Positions 35,139 to 44,326 of a stretch of DNA of 64,000 bases are shown piece after piece (within the stretch, counting starts at the first letter, position 1; each line of letters begins with the position of its first letter). The translations under genes were made by a program, and so were the position numbers. The notes below the pieces were generated by a model, which saw nothing but the letters and a program-made list of their open reading frames with translations, was not told where the DNA came from and did not search any database. The stretch covers positions 37,166 to 101,165 of the forward strand of contig CAMAXP010000011.1 of assembly GCA_945862265.1 (NCBI GenBank), written 5' to 3'. Source of the stretch: Bordetella parapertussis (GTDB taxonomy: Bacteria; Pseudomonadota; Gammaproteobacteria; Burkholderiales; SG8-39).

Positions 35139-36599
35139 GTGATCTACGACATCGTCATCCGCGGCGGGACGGTCGCGACCGCAACCGAAACGCTGTCCGC
35201 AGACGTCGGGATCAAGGACGGCAAGGTGGCCGCGCTCGGCCAGGGGCTCAAGGGCACCCGGGAAATCGACGCCACCGGCAAGCTCGTGCTCCCCGGCGGC
35301 GTGGACAGCCACTGCCACATCGATCAGCTGTCGTCGTTCGGCATCCCCGGTGCGGACGACTTTTACTCCGGCACGGTCTCGGCGGCCTATGGCGGCACGA
35401 CGACCATCATCCCGTTCTGCGCGCAGCATCGCGAGGACGACCTGCCCACGGTCCTCGCAAACTACTTCGCCGGCGCAAAAACCAAGGCGGTAGTCGACTA
35501 CGGCTTCCACCTGATCATTGCCAACCCGAACGAAAAGACCCTCGGCACGGACCTCCCCGCCGCAATCGGTCAGGGCGTGCGCTCATTCAAGATCTTCATG
35601 ACCTACGACCGCATGCGCCTGACGGACGAGCAGATCCTCGACGTGATGTCGGTGGCCCGCAAGGACGGCGCGCTGGTGATGGTGCATGCCGAGAACCACG
35701 GCATCATTTCGTGGCTCGCCGGCAAGATGGTGAAGCAAGGCAATGTCGCCCCGCGTTACCACGCGATCTGCCATACGCGCAGTTCGGAAGCCGAGGCGAT
35801 CAACCGCATCATCACATTGGCCGAAATCGTCGACTGCCCGATCCTTATCGTGCATGTGTCCACGCCCGAGGGCATCGAGACCATCCGCCAGGCGCAGGCG
35901 CGCGGGCTGAAGGTCTTCGCCGAAACCTGCCCGCAGTACCTGTTCCTGACCGCCAAGGACATCGACCGCCCCGGCGTGCTGGGTGCGGCCTTCTGCTGCT
36001 CTCCCCCGCCGCGCGATGAAGCCGCCCAGGAAGCCTGCTGGCAGGGCCTCAAGGACGGCACGCTGACCGTGTACTCCTCCGACCACGCGCCCTACAGGAT
36101 GGACGCGACCGGCAAGCTGCCCAAGGGCGAGAAGACCACCTTCAAGGAGATGGCCAACGGCGTGCCGGGCCTCGAGCTGCGCCTGCCGCTGCTGTTCACG
36201 TTCGGCTACAAGGCCGGGCGCATCACGCTGAACGAATTCGTCGCATTGACCTCGGCCCGCCACGCGCAGACCTACGGCCTCTTCCCGCAAAAAGGCACGA
36301 TCGCCGTCGGCGCGGATGCCGACATCGCGATCTGGGACCCGGACAAACGCGTGACCGTCACCAAGGACCTCGTCCACGACAACACCGGCTATACGCCCTA
36401 CGAAGGGCGCGAGCTCACAGGCTGGCCGGTCACCGTGCTTTCGCGCGGCGACGTGATCATCGACAATGGCAACCTATCCGCCGAACGCGGCCGGGGCCGG
36501 TTCCTGCCACGCGAAGTGTCCGATTCACTGCGCCCCCTGGGCCGCCAGATCCCCGAAATGGCCCAGCTGGCCGCATGGAACACCCCCCTCCAACCCTGA
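35139..36599 (+). CDS. Dihydropyrimidinase/hydantoinase
   Basis: A 486-residue cyclic amidase of the amidohydrolase superfamily. Metal ligands are H58 and H60 (DSHCHID), the carbamylated lysine K151 (SFKIFMTY), H183 (VHAENHG), H239 (LIVHVS) and D315 (SSDHAPY). It opens dihydropyrimidines or 5-substituted hydantoins to N-carbamoyl acids. The GTG at 35139 with AGGAG upstream is preferred; an ATG at 35106 would add 11 residues. It heads a rightward operon with the carbamoylase gene nine bases on, giving the full two-step ring-to-acid pathway. Confidence 0.93.
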   Translation: MIYDIVIRGGTVATATETLSADVGIKDGKVAALGQGLKGTREIDATGKLVLPGGVDSHCHIDQLSSFGIPGADDFYSGTVSAAYGGTTTIIPFCAQHREDDLPTVLANYFAGAKTKAVVDYGFHLIIANPNEKTLGTDLPAAIGQGVRSFKIFMTYDRMRLTDEQILDVMSVARKDGALVMVHAENHGIISWLAGKMVKQGNVAPRYHAICHTRSSEAEAINRIITLAEIVDCPILIVHVSTPEGIETIRQAQARGLKVFAETCPQYLFLTAKDIDRPGVLGAAFCCSPPPRDEAAQEACWQGLKDGTLTVYSSDHAPYRMDATGKLPKGEKTTFKEMANGVPGLELRLPLLFTFGYKAGRITLNEFVALTSARHAQTYGLFPQKGTIAVGADADIAIWDPDKRVTVTKDLVHDNTGYTPYEGRELTGWPVTVLSRGDVIIDNGNLSAERGRGRFLPREVSDSLRPLGRQIPEMAQLAAWNTPLQP

Positions 36600-36608
36600 G
36601 CCTCTCCC

Positions 36609-37553
36609 ATGAGCAGAAAACTCCGCATCGCCGCCGCACAACTCGGGCCGGTCAACCTTGCAGACTCGCGCGCCTCCGTCGTCAAGCGCCTCGTCGCCAT
36701 GCTGCGCGAGGCCGCCAGCATGGGCGCGAAGTTCGTGGTGTTTCCCGAACTCGCCTTTACCACCTTCTTCCCGCGCTACTGGTACGAGGACGAGAAGGAG
36801 GCGGAAAAGAAATTCTTCGAGGCCAGCATGCCCTCGCCCGAAACCCAGCCCCTGTTCGATGAGGCAAAAAAGCACGGCATCGGCTTCTACATCGGCTACG
36901 CCGAGCTCACCGAGGAAGAGGGCAAGCCGCACCGCTACAACACGGCCATCCTCGTGTCCCCCGAAGGCACGATCGTCGGCAAGTACCGCAAGATCCACCT
37001 GCCCGGCCACGCCGACCACAAGACGGGTGCGGCCTTCCAGCACCTCGAAAAGAAATACTTCGAAGTCGGCAACCTGGGCTTTCGCACCTTCCGCTTCATG
37101 GACACCATCACCGGGATGCTGATCTGCAACGACCGCCGCTGGCCCGAGGCCTTCCGCGTGCTCGGCCTGCAGGGTGCGGAGATCGTGACGCTGGGCTTCA
37201 ACACGCCGACCGAGAACCTCCACTACCCCGAGCCGCCCGCGCTGCGCGTGCACCACCACCTGATCATGGCGCAGTCGATGGCCTTCCAGAACGCGGTATG
37301 GCTGGTGGAGGTCGCCAAGTGCGGCTTCGAGGACGGCTTCCGGATGTTCGGCCACTCGGTGATCGTGTCGCCTTCGGGCGAGATCGTCGCCAAGACCTCG
37401 TCGGAGGAAGACGAAGTCATCGCGCACACCGTGGACCTCGCGCTGGGCGAGAACCTGCGCAAGACCATGTTCAACCTGGCGGCCCACCGCCGTCCCGAGC
37501 ATTACAAACTGATCACCGAAAGGGTCGGCGTTGAAATCACGCCGGCAAACTGA
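36609..37553 (+). CDS. N-carbamoyl-D-amino-acid hydrolase-type nitrilase family protein
   Basis: A 314-residue carbon-nitrogen hydrolase. The catalytic triad is E47 (VVFPELAF), K128 (YRKIHLPG) and C173 (MLICNDRRWPE). This spacing and the CNDRRWPE motif are those of D-carbamoylases. It removes the carbamoyl group from the hydantoinase product, releasing an amino acid, CO2 and ammonia. Stop and start positions show a compact operon: nine bases after the hydantoinase, three before the next gene. Confidence 0.92.
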   Translation: MSRKLRIAAAQLGPVNLADSRASVVKRLVAMLREAASMGAKFVVFPELAFTTFFPRYWYEDEKEAEKKFFEASMPSPETQPLFDEAKKHGIGFYIGYAELTEEEGKPHRYNTAILVSPEGTIVGKYRKIHLPGHADHKTGAAFQHLEKKYFEVGNLGFRTFRFMDTITGMLICNDRRWPEAFRVLGLQGAEIVTLGFNTPTENLHYPEPPALRVHHHLIMAQSMAFQNAVWLVEVAKCGFEDGFRMFGHSVIVSPSGEIVAKTSSEEDEVIAHTVDLALGENLRKTMFNLAAHRRPEHYKLITERVGVEITPAN

Positions 37554-37556
37554 ACC

Positions 37557-37847
37557 ATGAGCTACGCACTGGTCGTAAGTATCCGTATCAAGCCCGAAAA
37601 CGTTGCCGCGTTCATGGAGAAGCTGGAGGCCAACGCGTCCGCCGCCCGCAAGGAGCCCGGGTGCATCGCGTTCAACGTACTGGTCGACCCCAAGGACAAC
37701 ACAAAGGTGATGCTTTACGAGGTGTACAAGAGCGAGGCCGCCTTCCAGGAACACCAGGCGCAGGCCCCCTTCAAGGCTTACATGGAACAAGCCGTGCCCC
37801 TGCTCGCCGAGCGCACCCGGGACTTCTTCACCCTGGTCTCGCGCTGA
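37557..37847 (+). CDS. Antibiotic biosynthesis monooxygenase (ABM) domain protein
   Basis: A 96-residue ABM-fold protein of the YgiN-like putative quinol monooxygenase type, with EANASAARKEPGCIAFNVL and MLYEVYKSEAAFQEHQ. These are dimeric, often cofactor-free oxidases. It shares one base with the next start (TGATG). In this operon it may oxidise a quinol-like or enediol intermediate, which is inference. Confidence 0.87.
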   Translation: MSYALVVSIRIKPENVAAFMEKLEANASAARKEPGCIAFNVLVDPKDNTKVMLYEVYKSEAAFQEHQAQAPFKAYMEQAVPLLAERTRDFFTLVSR

Positions 37848-38452
37848 TGGAACTCGTGCTCGGAACGCTGCCGCCCCTTGAGCGGTACAAACTCCTGACC
37901 GGCCTCGTGATCCCGCGGCCGATCGCGTGGATCTCCACCGTCAACGAAGCCGGTGTCGCCAATTGCGCCCCGTTCTCGTTTTTCAACGTGATCGGCGAGG
38001 AGCCGCCGTTGTGCATCGTCAGCTTCAACCGGCGCACCGACGGACTGATGAAGCACTCGCTGCAGAACGCGCTGCGCACCGGGGAGTTCGTCGTCAACCT
38101 CGTCGACGAAGCCAACGCCAACGCGATGCACCTGTCGGCCGCCGAACTGCCCGAGGCTGAAAGCGAATTCGACGAGACCGGCCTCACTCCCGCGCCCTGC
38201 ACGGTGGTGAAGCACCCGCGCATCGCAGAGGCTGCCGCGAGCTTCGAATGCCGGCTGTGGAAGCACATGCCGATCGGCCCGGAGCGCGACCTGATCTTCG
38301 GCGAGATCCTTGTCGTGCATGCCCACGAGGGCGTCATCGACCCGGTTTCAAAACGCATCAGCGAGACGGCCTACCAGCCTGTCGGCAGGCTATTCGCCGC
38401 ACGCTACTGCACGACCCGGCAAAGGTTCAACCTGCCGGGCGAACTACCCTGA
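37847..38452 (+). CDS. Flavin reductase-like domain protein, copy 1
   Basis: A 201-residue FMN-binding split-barrel protein of the flavin reductase (FlaRed) family. VIPRPIAWISTVNEAGVANC and APFSFFNVI form the flavin site, and the C-terminus RYCTTRQRFNLPGELP is mirrored in the next gene. It resembles the second copy (38474-39082) over its entire length. It could supply reduced flavin to a monooxygenase or act directly on a substrate. Confidence 0.88.
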   Translation: MELVLGTLPPLERYKLLTGLVIPRPIAWISTVNEAGVANCAPFSFFNVIGEEPPLCIVSFNRRTDGLMKHSLQNALRTGEFVVNLVDEANANAMHLSAAELPEAESEFDETGLTPAPCTVVKHPRIAEAAASFECRLWKHMPIGPERDLIFGEILVVHAHEGVIDPVSKRISETAYQPVGRLFAARYCTTRQRFNLPGELP

Positions 38453-38473
38453 CCCCCCACTGCAACGGATCCC

Positions 38474-39082
38474 ATGGACATCGACCTTTCCCAGATCACA
38501 CCCGCGCTGCGCTACAAGCTCCTCGTGGGCCTCGTGGTGCCGCGCCCGATCGCGTTCGTTTCGACATTCAACGAGAACGGCGTGGCCAACTGCGCGCCTT
38601 TCTCCTTCTTCAACGTCATCAGCCACGTGCCGCCGATGGTGATCATCAGCTTCGGCACGCGCGAGGACGGCACCGCCAAGGACACTCTCAAGAACATCCT
38701 GCGCACCGGGCAGTTCGTGGTGAACCTCGTGGACGAAGCCACGGCCAACGGAATGCACATTGCCAGCGGCGAGTTCAGCGAGGAGGAGTCGGAGTTCGAT
38801 AAAGCCGGGTTCACCCCGGTGCCCGCGCTGCGCGTGGCCCATCCGAGGATCGCCGAATCGCCCGCCTCGTTCGAATGCGTGCTGCGCGAAAAGACCCAGC
38901 TCGAACCGGGCCGGGTGTTCCTGTTCGGCGAGATCCTGCTGATCCATGCGGCGGAGGGCATCATCGATCCTGAGAACAACCGCATCAACGAAGACCTCTA
39001 CAAACCCGTTGGCCGCCTCTGGGGCAACAAGTACTGCACTACGCGCGAGCGGTTCACGCTGCCGGGCGAACTGCCGAAGTGA
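38474..39082 (+). CDS. Flavin reductase-like domain protein, copy 2
   Basis: A 202-residue paralogue of the preceding gene with VVPRPIAFVSTFNENGVANC, APFSFFNVIS and the tail YCTTRERFTLPGELPK. The two are a tandem duplication that has diverged clearly, so they may have different partners. Its stop overlaps the GTG of the next gene by four bases (GTGA). Confidence 0.88.
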   Translation: MDIDLSQITPALRYKLLVGLVVPRPIAFVSTFNENGVANCAPFSFFNVISHVPPMVIISFGTREDGTAKDTLKNILRTGQFVVNLVDEATANGMHIASGEFSEEESEFDKAGFTPVPALRVAHPRIAESPASFECVLREKTQLEPGRVFLFGEILLIHAAEGIIDPENNRINEDLYKPVGRLWGNKYCTTRERFTLPGELPK

Positions 39083-40518
39083 CCTCGGACACGCCCCCCG
39101 TTGGATTGGAGGCCCTGAAAGCAAGGGTGGCGCGTGACCTCGACCTGATCAAATACCCCGAACCGCGCTGGGTGCCAGAGCGGCGCACATCCTCGGGAGA
39201 GCGGATCCTCGACGTGCTGGTCGTGGGCGCAGGCCAGGGCGGGCAGGCGATCGCGGCCATGCTGCTGCGCGAGCGCGTGGACAACATCCTGGTGATAGAC
39301 AAGGCATCGCGCGGGCTGGAGGGTCCCTGGCGCACCTTCGCACGCATGCAGACCCTGCGCACCTGGAAGACGGTGACCGGCCCGGACCTCGCCCTCCCCT
39401 CGCTCACGTTCCAGTCGTGGTACGAGGCGCAGCACGGCGTCGACGGCTTTGCGGCCGTCAACAAGATCCCCAAGGAACTCTGGCAGGACTACCTGCTCTG
39501 GGTCCGCGATACTCTCGGCCTGCCCGTGCAAAACGATACGGAACTCGTGTCGCTCGAGCCCGCGCCCAGTGGCATAGCCGCGACGGTCCGGTGCAAAGGA
39601 AAGGAACGCACGCTGTACGCCCGAAAGATCGTGCTCGCCATGGGCATTGCCTCTTCCGGCCGCTGGTGGATGCCTGAACACGTCGCCGCGTTGCCCTCGA
39701 AATTCCGCGCGCATGCCTCCGAACCCATCGATTTCGCGGCGCTGGCCGGCAAGCGCGTGGCAGTGCTCGGCGCGGGCGCCTCCGCGTTCGACAACGTGGC
39801 TACCGCACTGGAGGCCGGCGCGGCCGAAGTGTCGCTGCATTGCCGCCGCGCAGAACTGCAACGCATCCAGCCGTACAAGGCCATCTCCTTTCCAGGGTTC
39901 CTGCGTCACTTCGGGACGCTGGACGATGCGCGCCGCTGGCGCTTCATGAACTACCTGCTGTCGGTTCGCGAGGCGCTGCCGGTGGAAACCTGGAACCGCG
40001 TCACCCGCCATGCAAATTTCTCGCTGCACACTTCGAGTCCGTGGGACGCGGTGGCCGTGGAGGGAAACGCGGTGCGCATCACGACCCCGAGCGGCGCTCA
40101 TCACGCCGACTTCCTGATCTGCGGGACCGGATTCGAGATGGACGTGTCGCTGCGCGCCGAACTCGGCCCGTGGGCATCCGAAGTCGCCGCCTGGCGCGAC
40201 CGGTACACGGCCCCGGCGGTCGAAGCGAACCCACGATTGGCGTCCTACCCTTACCTCGGACCCGGCCAGGAACTGTTGGAGCGCGTGCCGGGCCGTGCGC
40301 CGTTCCTGTCCGACATCCACCTCTTCGACTTCGGCGCCACCGTCAGCTTCGGGCCCAGCGGCTCGTCGATCAATGCCATGAAATTCGCCGTGCCCCGCAC
40401 GGTGGACGCGATCACACGCGCTCTTTTCCTGGCCGATGCGGAAGCGCACTATGCCGCAATGAAGGCCTACGACACGCCGGAGTTCCCGCTCGCGTTCGCA
40501 CGCGACACGAAACCGTGA
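39079..40518 (+). CDS. NAD(P)/FAD-dependent oxidoreductase
   Basis: A 479-residue flavoprotein monooxygenase-like enzyme with two Rossmann motifs: VLVVGAGQGGQAIA near residue 48 for FAD and VAVLGAGASAFDN near residue 229 for NAD(P). The segment RTFARMQTLRTWK and the C-terminal FGPSGSSINAMKF suggest a Baeyer-Villiger/N-hydroxylase-like or urate/ureide oxidoreductase group. It starts at GTG overlapping the previous stop and ends in the same GTGA overlap with the desaturase gene. Confidence 0.85.
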   Translation: MTSDTPPVGLEALKARVARDLDLIKYPEPRWVPERRTSSGERILDVLVVGAGQGGQAIAAMLLRERVDNILVIDKASRGLEGPWRTFARMQTLRTWKTVTGPDLALPSLTFQSWYEAQHGVDGFAAVNKIPKELWQDYLLWVRDTLGLPVQNDTELVSLEPAPSGIAATVRCKGKERTLYARKIVLAMGIASSGRWWMPEHVAALPSKFRAHASEPIDFAALAGKRVAVLGAGASAFDNVATALEAGAAEVSLHCRRAELQRIQPYKAISFPGFLRHFGTLDDARRWRFMNYLLSVREALPVETWNRVTRHANFSLHTSSPWDAVAVEGNAVRITTPSGAHHADFLICGTGFEMDVSLRAELGPWASEVAAWRDRYTAPAVEANPRLASYPYLGPGQELLERVPGRAPFLSDIHLFDFGATVSFGPSGSSINAMKFAVPRTVDAITRALFLADAEAHYAAMKAYDTPEFPLAFARDTKP

Positions 40519-41408
40519 AAGCCTGGTTCTTCCGCCACGATGGCCCCACCTGGCTCGTGGCGCTCGTCCTTTACGGAAGTTGGGCGGCCGTCATCTGGTT
40601 CCACGCGAGCCTGCCCTGGTGGGTCATCGTCCCGGTGGGTGCCTACGTGGTGGCATGGCACTTCTCGCTGCAGCACGAGGCCATCCACTCCTTCCTTTCG
40701 GCGCCAAAATGGCTGCGATGGGCTGTCGTCATGCCCCCGGTCGGGCTGTGGTTGCCCTTCCCGCTTTACTACGAAGCCCACCGCAAACATCACCAGAACA
40801 CGCACCTGACGGAACCCGGTGTCGACACCGAATCCGTGTACTGGAAGCAGGCCGACTGGGAAAAACTTTCCACTGCGCGGCGCGCGGTGCTGATGGCGAA
40901 CCAGACCCTGGCCGGCCGCGTCCTAGTCGGTCCGGTGCTGCGCCTGGAAAAGCTGGTCATCCGGGAAACGGCGCGCGTCCGAGCGGGGGACTGTTCGCAC
41001 CTGCCTCACTGGGTTGCCCACGCAGTCATGGTGGCGGCGCTATTCTGGTACATCTCCGGCGTGGCCGGGATGCCCTGGTGCCACTACGTCGTGCTGATCG
41101 CCTGGCCCGCCTTCGGGCTCGGATGGGTGCGCTCATTCATCGAGCACCGGTATGGCGATCGGCCCGGGCAGCGCACCGCCATTGCCGAGTCGAATGCATT
41201 CTGGTCGCTGCTCTTCCTCAACAACAACCTGCACGCTGTGCACCACGTCTTCCCGAAAATGGCGTGGTTCGAGATCCCCGGGTACTGGCGGGCGAATCGC
41301 GAAAAGGTCCTCGCCCACAACGGAAACTACTATTTCCGCGGCTATGGCGAGATCGCGCGCAAGTGGCTGTTCAAGCCCGCGTTCGTGCCGTCACACCCGA
41401 GGTTCTGA
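40515..41408 (+). CDS. Fatty acid desaturase-like membrane di-iron protein
   Basis: A 297-residue integral membrane protein with the three histidine boxes of desaturases and hydroxylases: SLQHEAIHS, HRKHHQNTHL and NNLHAVHHVFP. Four hydrophobic segments are visible, two near residues 14-50, one near 68-82 and a long pair near 165-205. It starts at GTG in a GTGA overlap with the oxidoreductase gene. Being translationally coupled to a soluble flavoprotein, it may be a ring or chain hydroxylase rather than a lipid enzyme. Its stop abuts the stop of the convergent TRAP gene with no gap. Confidence 0.88.
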   Translation: MKAWFFRHDGPTWLVALVLYGSWAAVIWFHASLPWWVIVPVGAYVVAWHFSLQHEAIHSFLSAPKWLRWAVVMPPVGLWLPFPLYYEAHRKHHQNTHLTEPGVDTESVYWKQADWEKLSTARRAVLMANQTLAGRVLVGPVLRLEKLVIRETARVRAGDCSHLPHWVAHAVMVAALFWYISGVAGMPWCHYVVLIAWPAFGLGWVRSFIEHRYGDRPGQRTAIAESNAFWSLLFLNNNLHAVHHVFPKMAWFEIPGYWRANREKVLAHNGNYYFRGYGEIARKWLFKPAFVPSHPRF

Positions 41409-42725
41409 CTACCTGATCCCGGGCAACCAGAGCACGATGACCGGGAAAGCGATGAGCAGCGCCAACCGGATCATGTCCATCACGCAGAACCCCAGCACGC
41501 CCTTGTAGGTCTGCGCCATCGGCACGTCCTTGGCCATCCCGTTGATGAGGAACAGGTTCAGCCCGAACGGCGGGCTGATCATGCCGACCTCCACGCTTAC
41601 CAGCACGAGGATCCCGAACCACACCAGCACCGCATTCTGGCTCATGCCGAAATCCAGGCCGAGAAGCACCGGCACGAACACCGGCAGGGTCAGCAGCACC
41701 ATCGCCATCGACTCCATGAAGCAGCCGAGCACGAGGTAGATGAAGATGATCACGGTCATCACAAGCCACGGCGACGCGTTCATCGACACCACCTGCTTCG
41801 ACAGTTCGGTGGGCATCTGCGAAAGCGCCAGCGCGGCCGAGAACAGCTCCGCACCGAGCAGGATGATGAACATCAGCGCGGTGGTCTCGGCCGTCGACAG
41901 CAGCGACTCGTAGAACCCCTTCCAACGCATGCCGCCATAAAAGACCGCAAGCAGAGCGACGACGGCGGCACCGATCGCCGCGGCTTCGGTCGGCGAGAAC
42001 CAGCCGCGGTAGATGCCCACCACGACCAGCAGGAAGGTCAGCCCGGCCGGCCACACGCCGGCGGTGGCCCGCCAGCGCTCTTCCCAGGAGGACCTCGGCA
42101 GCTGCGGGGCGGCGTTCGGGAACCAGCGCACGTAGAGGTTGACGACGATCATGTACTGGACCGTGGCGATGAGCCCCGGGATCACGGCGGCGATGAAGAT
42201 CGCCCCGATCGACTGCTCGACATAGACCGCGTAGATCACAAGGATGATGGAAGGCGGGATCAGGATGCCGAGCGTGCCACCGGCGGCGAGCACGCCGGTG
42301 GTGAGCGCGTCCGAGTACCCGAGCTTCTTCATTTCCGGCAGCGCCACCTGCGACATCGTTGCAGCCGTGGCAAGCGACGAGCCGCAGATCGCGCCGAATG
42401 CAGCACAGCCGCCGATGGTCGCGACCGCAAGCCCACCGCGCCAGTGGCCGAACCACGCGCGACCCGCCCGATAGAGCGCCGCCGAGAGGCCGCCCTTCCC
42501 CGCGAACTCGCCCATCAGCAGGAACAGCGGGATCACCGACAGCGTATACCCCGAGAACTTGCTGTAGGTCATGGTCTTGAGCGTATTGAGCAAGGGATCC
42601 CAGCCGTTGATCGCGGCATAACCCAGTCCCCCGGCCAGTAACATAGCCGCCCCCACCGGCACGCGCAGCCCGATGATCGCGAGCGTACCGAAGAACATCC
42701 ACACGCCGATGTCGAACTTGCTCAT
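41409..42725 (-). CDS. TRAP transporter large permease (DctM family)
   Basis: A 438-residue membrane protein with about 12 hydrophobic helices. LGILIPPSIILVIYA and the GGTLGIL lead-in are DctM signatures, and EVGMISPPFGLNLFLI is the second conserved loop. ATG at 42725 overlaps the stop of the small permease gene by four bases. It imports an organic acid with sodium together with DctQ and DctP encoded upstream. Confidence 0.94.
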   Translation of the reverse strand: MSKFDIGVWMFFGTLAIIGLRVPVGAAMLLAGGLGYAAINGWDPLLNTLKTMTYSKFSGYTLSVIPLFLLMGEFAGKGGLSAALYRAGRAWFGHWRGGLAVATIGGCAAFGAICGSSLATAATMSQVALPEMKKLGYSDALTTGVLAAGGTLGILIPPSIILVIYAVYVEQSIGAIFIAAVIPGLIATVQYMIVVNLYVRWFPNAAPQLPRSSWEERWRATAGVWPAGLTFLLVVVGIYRGWFSPTEAAAIGAAVVALLAVFYGGMRWKGFYESLLSTAETTALMFIILLGAELFSAALALSQMPTELSKQVVSMNASPWLVMTVIIFIYLVLGCFMESMAMVLLTLPVFVPVLLGLDFGMSQNAVLVWFGILVLVSVEVGMISPPFGLNLFLINGMAKDVPMAQTYKGVLGFCVMDMIRLALLIAFPVIVLWLPGIR

Positions 42726-43231
42726 GGCTGCCCGAACGCCGAACGCGCACGGTCCCACGCAGTGCGCAGGCAGACCAGCACCCACAACACCGCAGAGACG
42801 CTCGCCAACGCATAGCCCCACCACTGCGGGAGCTTCAGGAACATGGACACCCTCTCACGCTCGTACTGCGTGAACGTACCTTCCACGAGACGCCACGTGA
42901 GCACCGCCACAATGACCGCAAACACCAAGTAAGCGAACGCATCGATCGCGTCGTTCACCCGCTTTGGAAATTTCATCGTGAAGAAGTCGACGATCACGTT
43001 GGCGCCCCTGACCTGGCACCACGGCATGAACGCCGCCACCGCGATGCCCATCAGCATCTCGACAATCTCGGTATCACCGAGGATGGGCCTGCCAACCAGG
43101 TCGTTGGACACGACCGAGGCGACCGTCACAAGCAGCGCCGCGAACAGCGCCAGCCCGCCCGCGGCCGCGAACCACTCGGCGAGGCGGTACAGAAACGGAG
43201 TCCGGCCCACGGGCACGGTCGTCCCGGACAC
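42722..43231 (-). CDS. TRAP transporter small permease (DctQ family)
   Basis: A 169-residue membrane protein with four hydrophobic helices. VASVVSNDLVGRPILGDTEI and AFMPWCQVRGANVIVDFF are typical of DctQ. It is four bases downstream of the DctP gene and overlaps the DctM gene, completing a P-Q-M operon. Confidence 0.9.
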   Translation of the reverse strand: MSGTTVPVGRTPFLYRLAEWFAAAGGLALFAALLVTVASVVSNDLVGRPILGDTEIVEMLMGIAVAAFMPWCQVRGANVIVDFFTMKFPKRVNDAIDAFAYLVFAVIVAVLTWRLVEGTFTQYERERVSMFLKLPQWWGYALASVSAVLWVLVCLRTAWDRARSAFGQP

Positions 43232-43235
43232 TCGA

Positions 43236-44252
43236 CTACTTCCTGCCGTACTTGGCGGTGATCGCCTGCAGGTCGGCGAACATCTGCTTGCCGTTGCGGC
43301 CGAGCTTGTTCATCTCGCCGATCCAGACGTCGTAGACGGGCGCGGCCGCGGCCTTCCAGCGCGCCAGTTCAGCCGGCGGAAGCTCGAACACGTCGTTCTT
43401 GTTGTTCTTCGTGGCCGCGATCGCCGGCGCGGTGGTCGTGTCCCAGACCTCGCCGATGTGCTTGGCGTACGCGATGCCCGAGTTGGCGTCGATGACCTTC
43501 TTCATGTCCGGGGCGAGCTTGTCGTACACCTTCTGGTTCATCAGAGTCAACAGCGTGCCCTGGAACAGCGCGTTGTTGGTGTGGAACTTGGTGACTTCGT
43601 AGAAGCGGTAAGGCTGCGTGATCGCCCAGTTGATCAGCATCGCGTCGACCTGGCCGCGCTCGAGGGCCTCGTACACGCCGCCGAGCGGGATCCCCTGCGG
43701 CACGCCCCCATAGGCCTTGACCATCTCGCCGATGAAGCGCCCCGCCACGCGGACCTTCTGGCCCTTCCAGTCCTCGAGCGTCTTGAAGGGCTTCGTGCGC
43801 GAGTGCAGGATCGCCGCGTCGGTGGTGTGGATGCTGATGATCTTGATGCCCTTGAACTCGTTGTCGAGCAGGTGCTTCTGGGCGAATTCCATCGTCGCCT
43901 GGCTATGAGTGGCCGACAAACCCGTATTCATGAACGGCAACTCGACGCCCTCAAGGCCCGGAAAGCGGCCCGGCGTGAAACCCGCGATCGTCCAGATGAT
44001 GTCGACCACGCCGTCCTCCAGCTGCTGCGGCAGGTCGGCGGGCTTGCCACCGAGCTGCATGCCGGGATAGACCTCGACCTTGAGCTTGCCGCCCGACTCC
44101 TTGGTGACTTTCTCGGCCCAGGGGTTCAGGTGCTTGGTCTGGTCGAGCGCCTGCGGGGCGCTGAACGAGTGGATGCGCAGCGTGGTGACCTGCGCGGTGG
44201 CGGCCAGGCTGGCGGCGAAACCCGCCGCGGCAATCAGTACCCTGAAGAGCAT
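43236..44252 (-). CDS. TRAP transporter substrate-binding protein (DctP family)
   Basis: A 338-residue periplasmic receptor. The signal peptide ends near AATAQ; LRIHSFSAPQA and the ligand-binding segment KVRVAGRFIGEMVKAYGG with its arginine follow. ALERGQVDAMLINW is the typical late block. ATG at 44252 with GGGAG upstream is preferred to a longer frame. It heads the TRAP operon. Confidence 0.92.
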   Translation of the reverse strand: MLFRVLIAAAGFAASLAATAQVTTLRIHSFSAPQALDQTKHLNPWAEKVTKESGGKLKVEVYPGMQLGGKPADLPQQLEDGVVDIIWTIAGFTPGRFPGLEGVELPFMNTGLSATHSQATMEFAQKHLLDNEFKGIKIISIHTTDAAILHSRTKPFKTLEDWKGQKVRVAGRFIGEMVKAYGGVPQGIPLGGVYEALERGQVDAMLINWAITQPYRFYEVTKFHTNNALFQGTLLTLMNQKVYDKLAPDMKKVIDANSGIAYAKHIGEVWDTTTAPAIAATKNNKNDVFELPPAELARWKAAAAPVYDVWIGEMNKLGRNGKQMFADLQAITAKYGRK

Positions 44253-44326
44253 TTTGGATCTCCCGTTCTTTGGAATTTCGTTGAGAAGGTCTCGCAACTA
44301 TCGTGCCACAGAGTGCGCAGCCCTGC

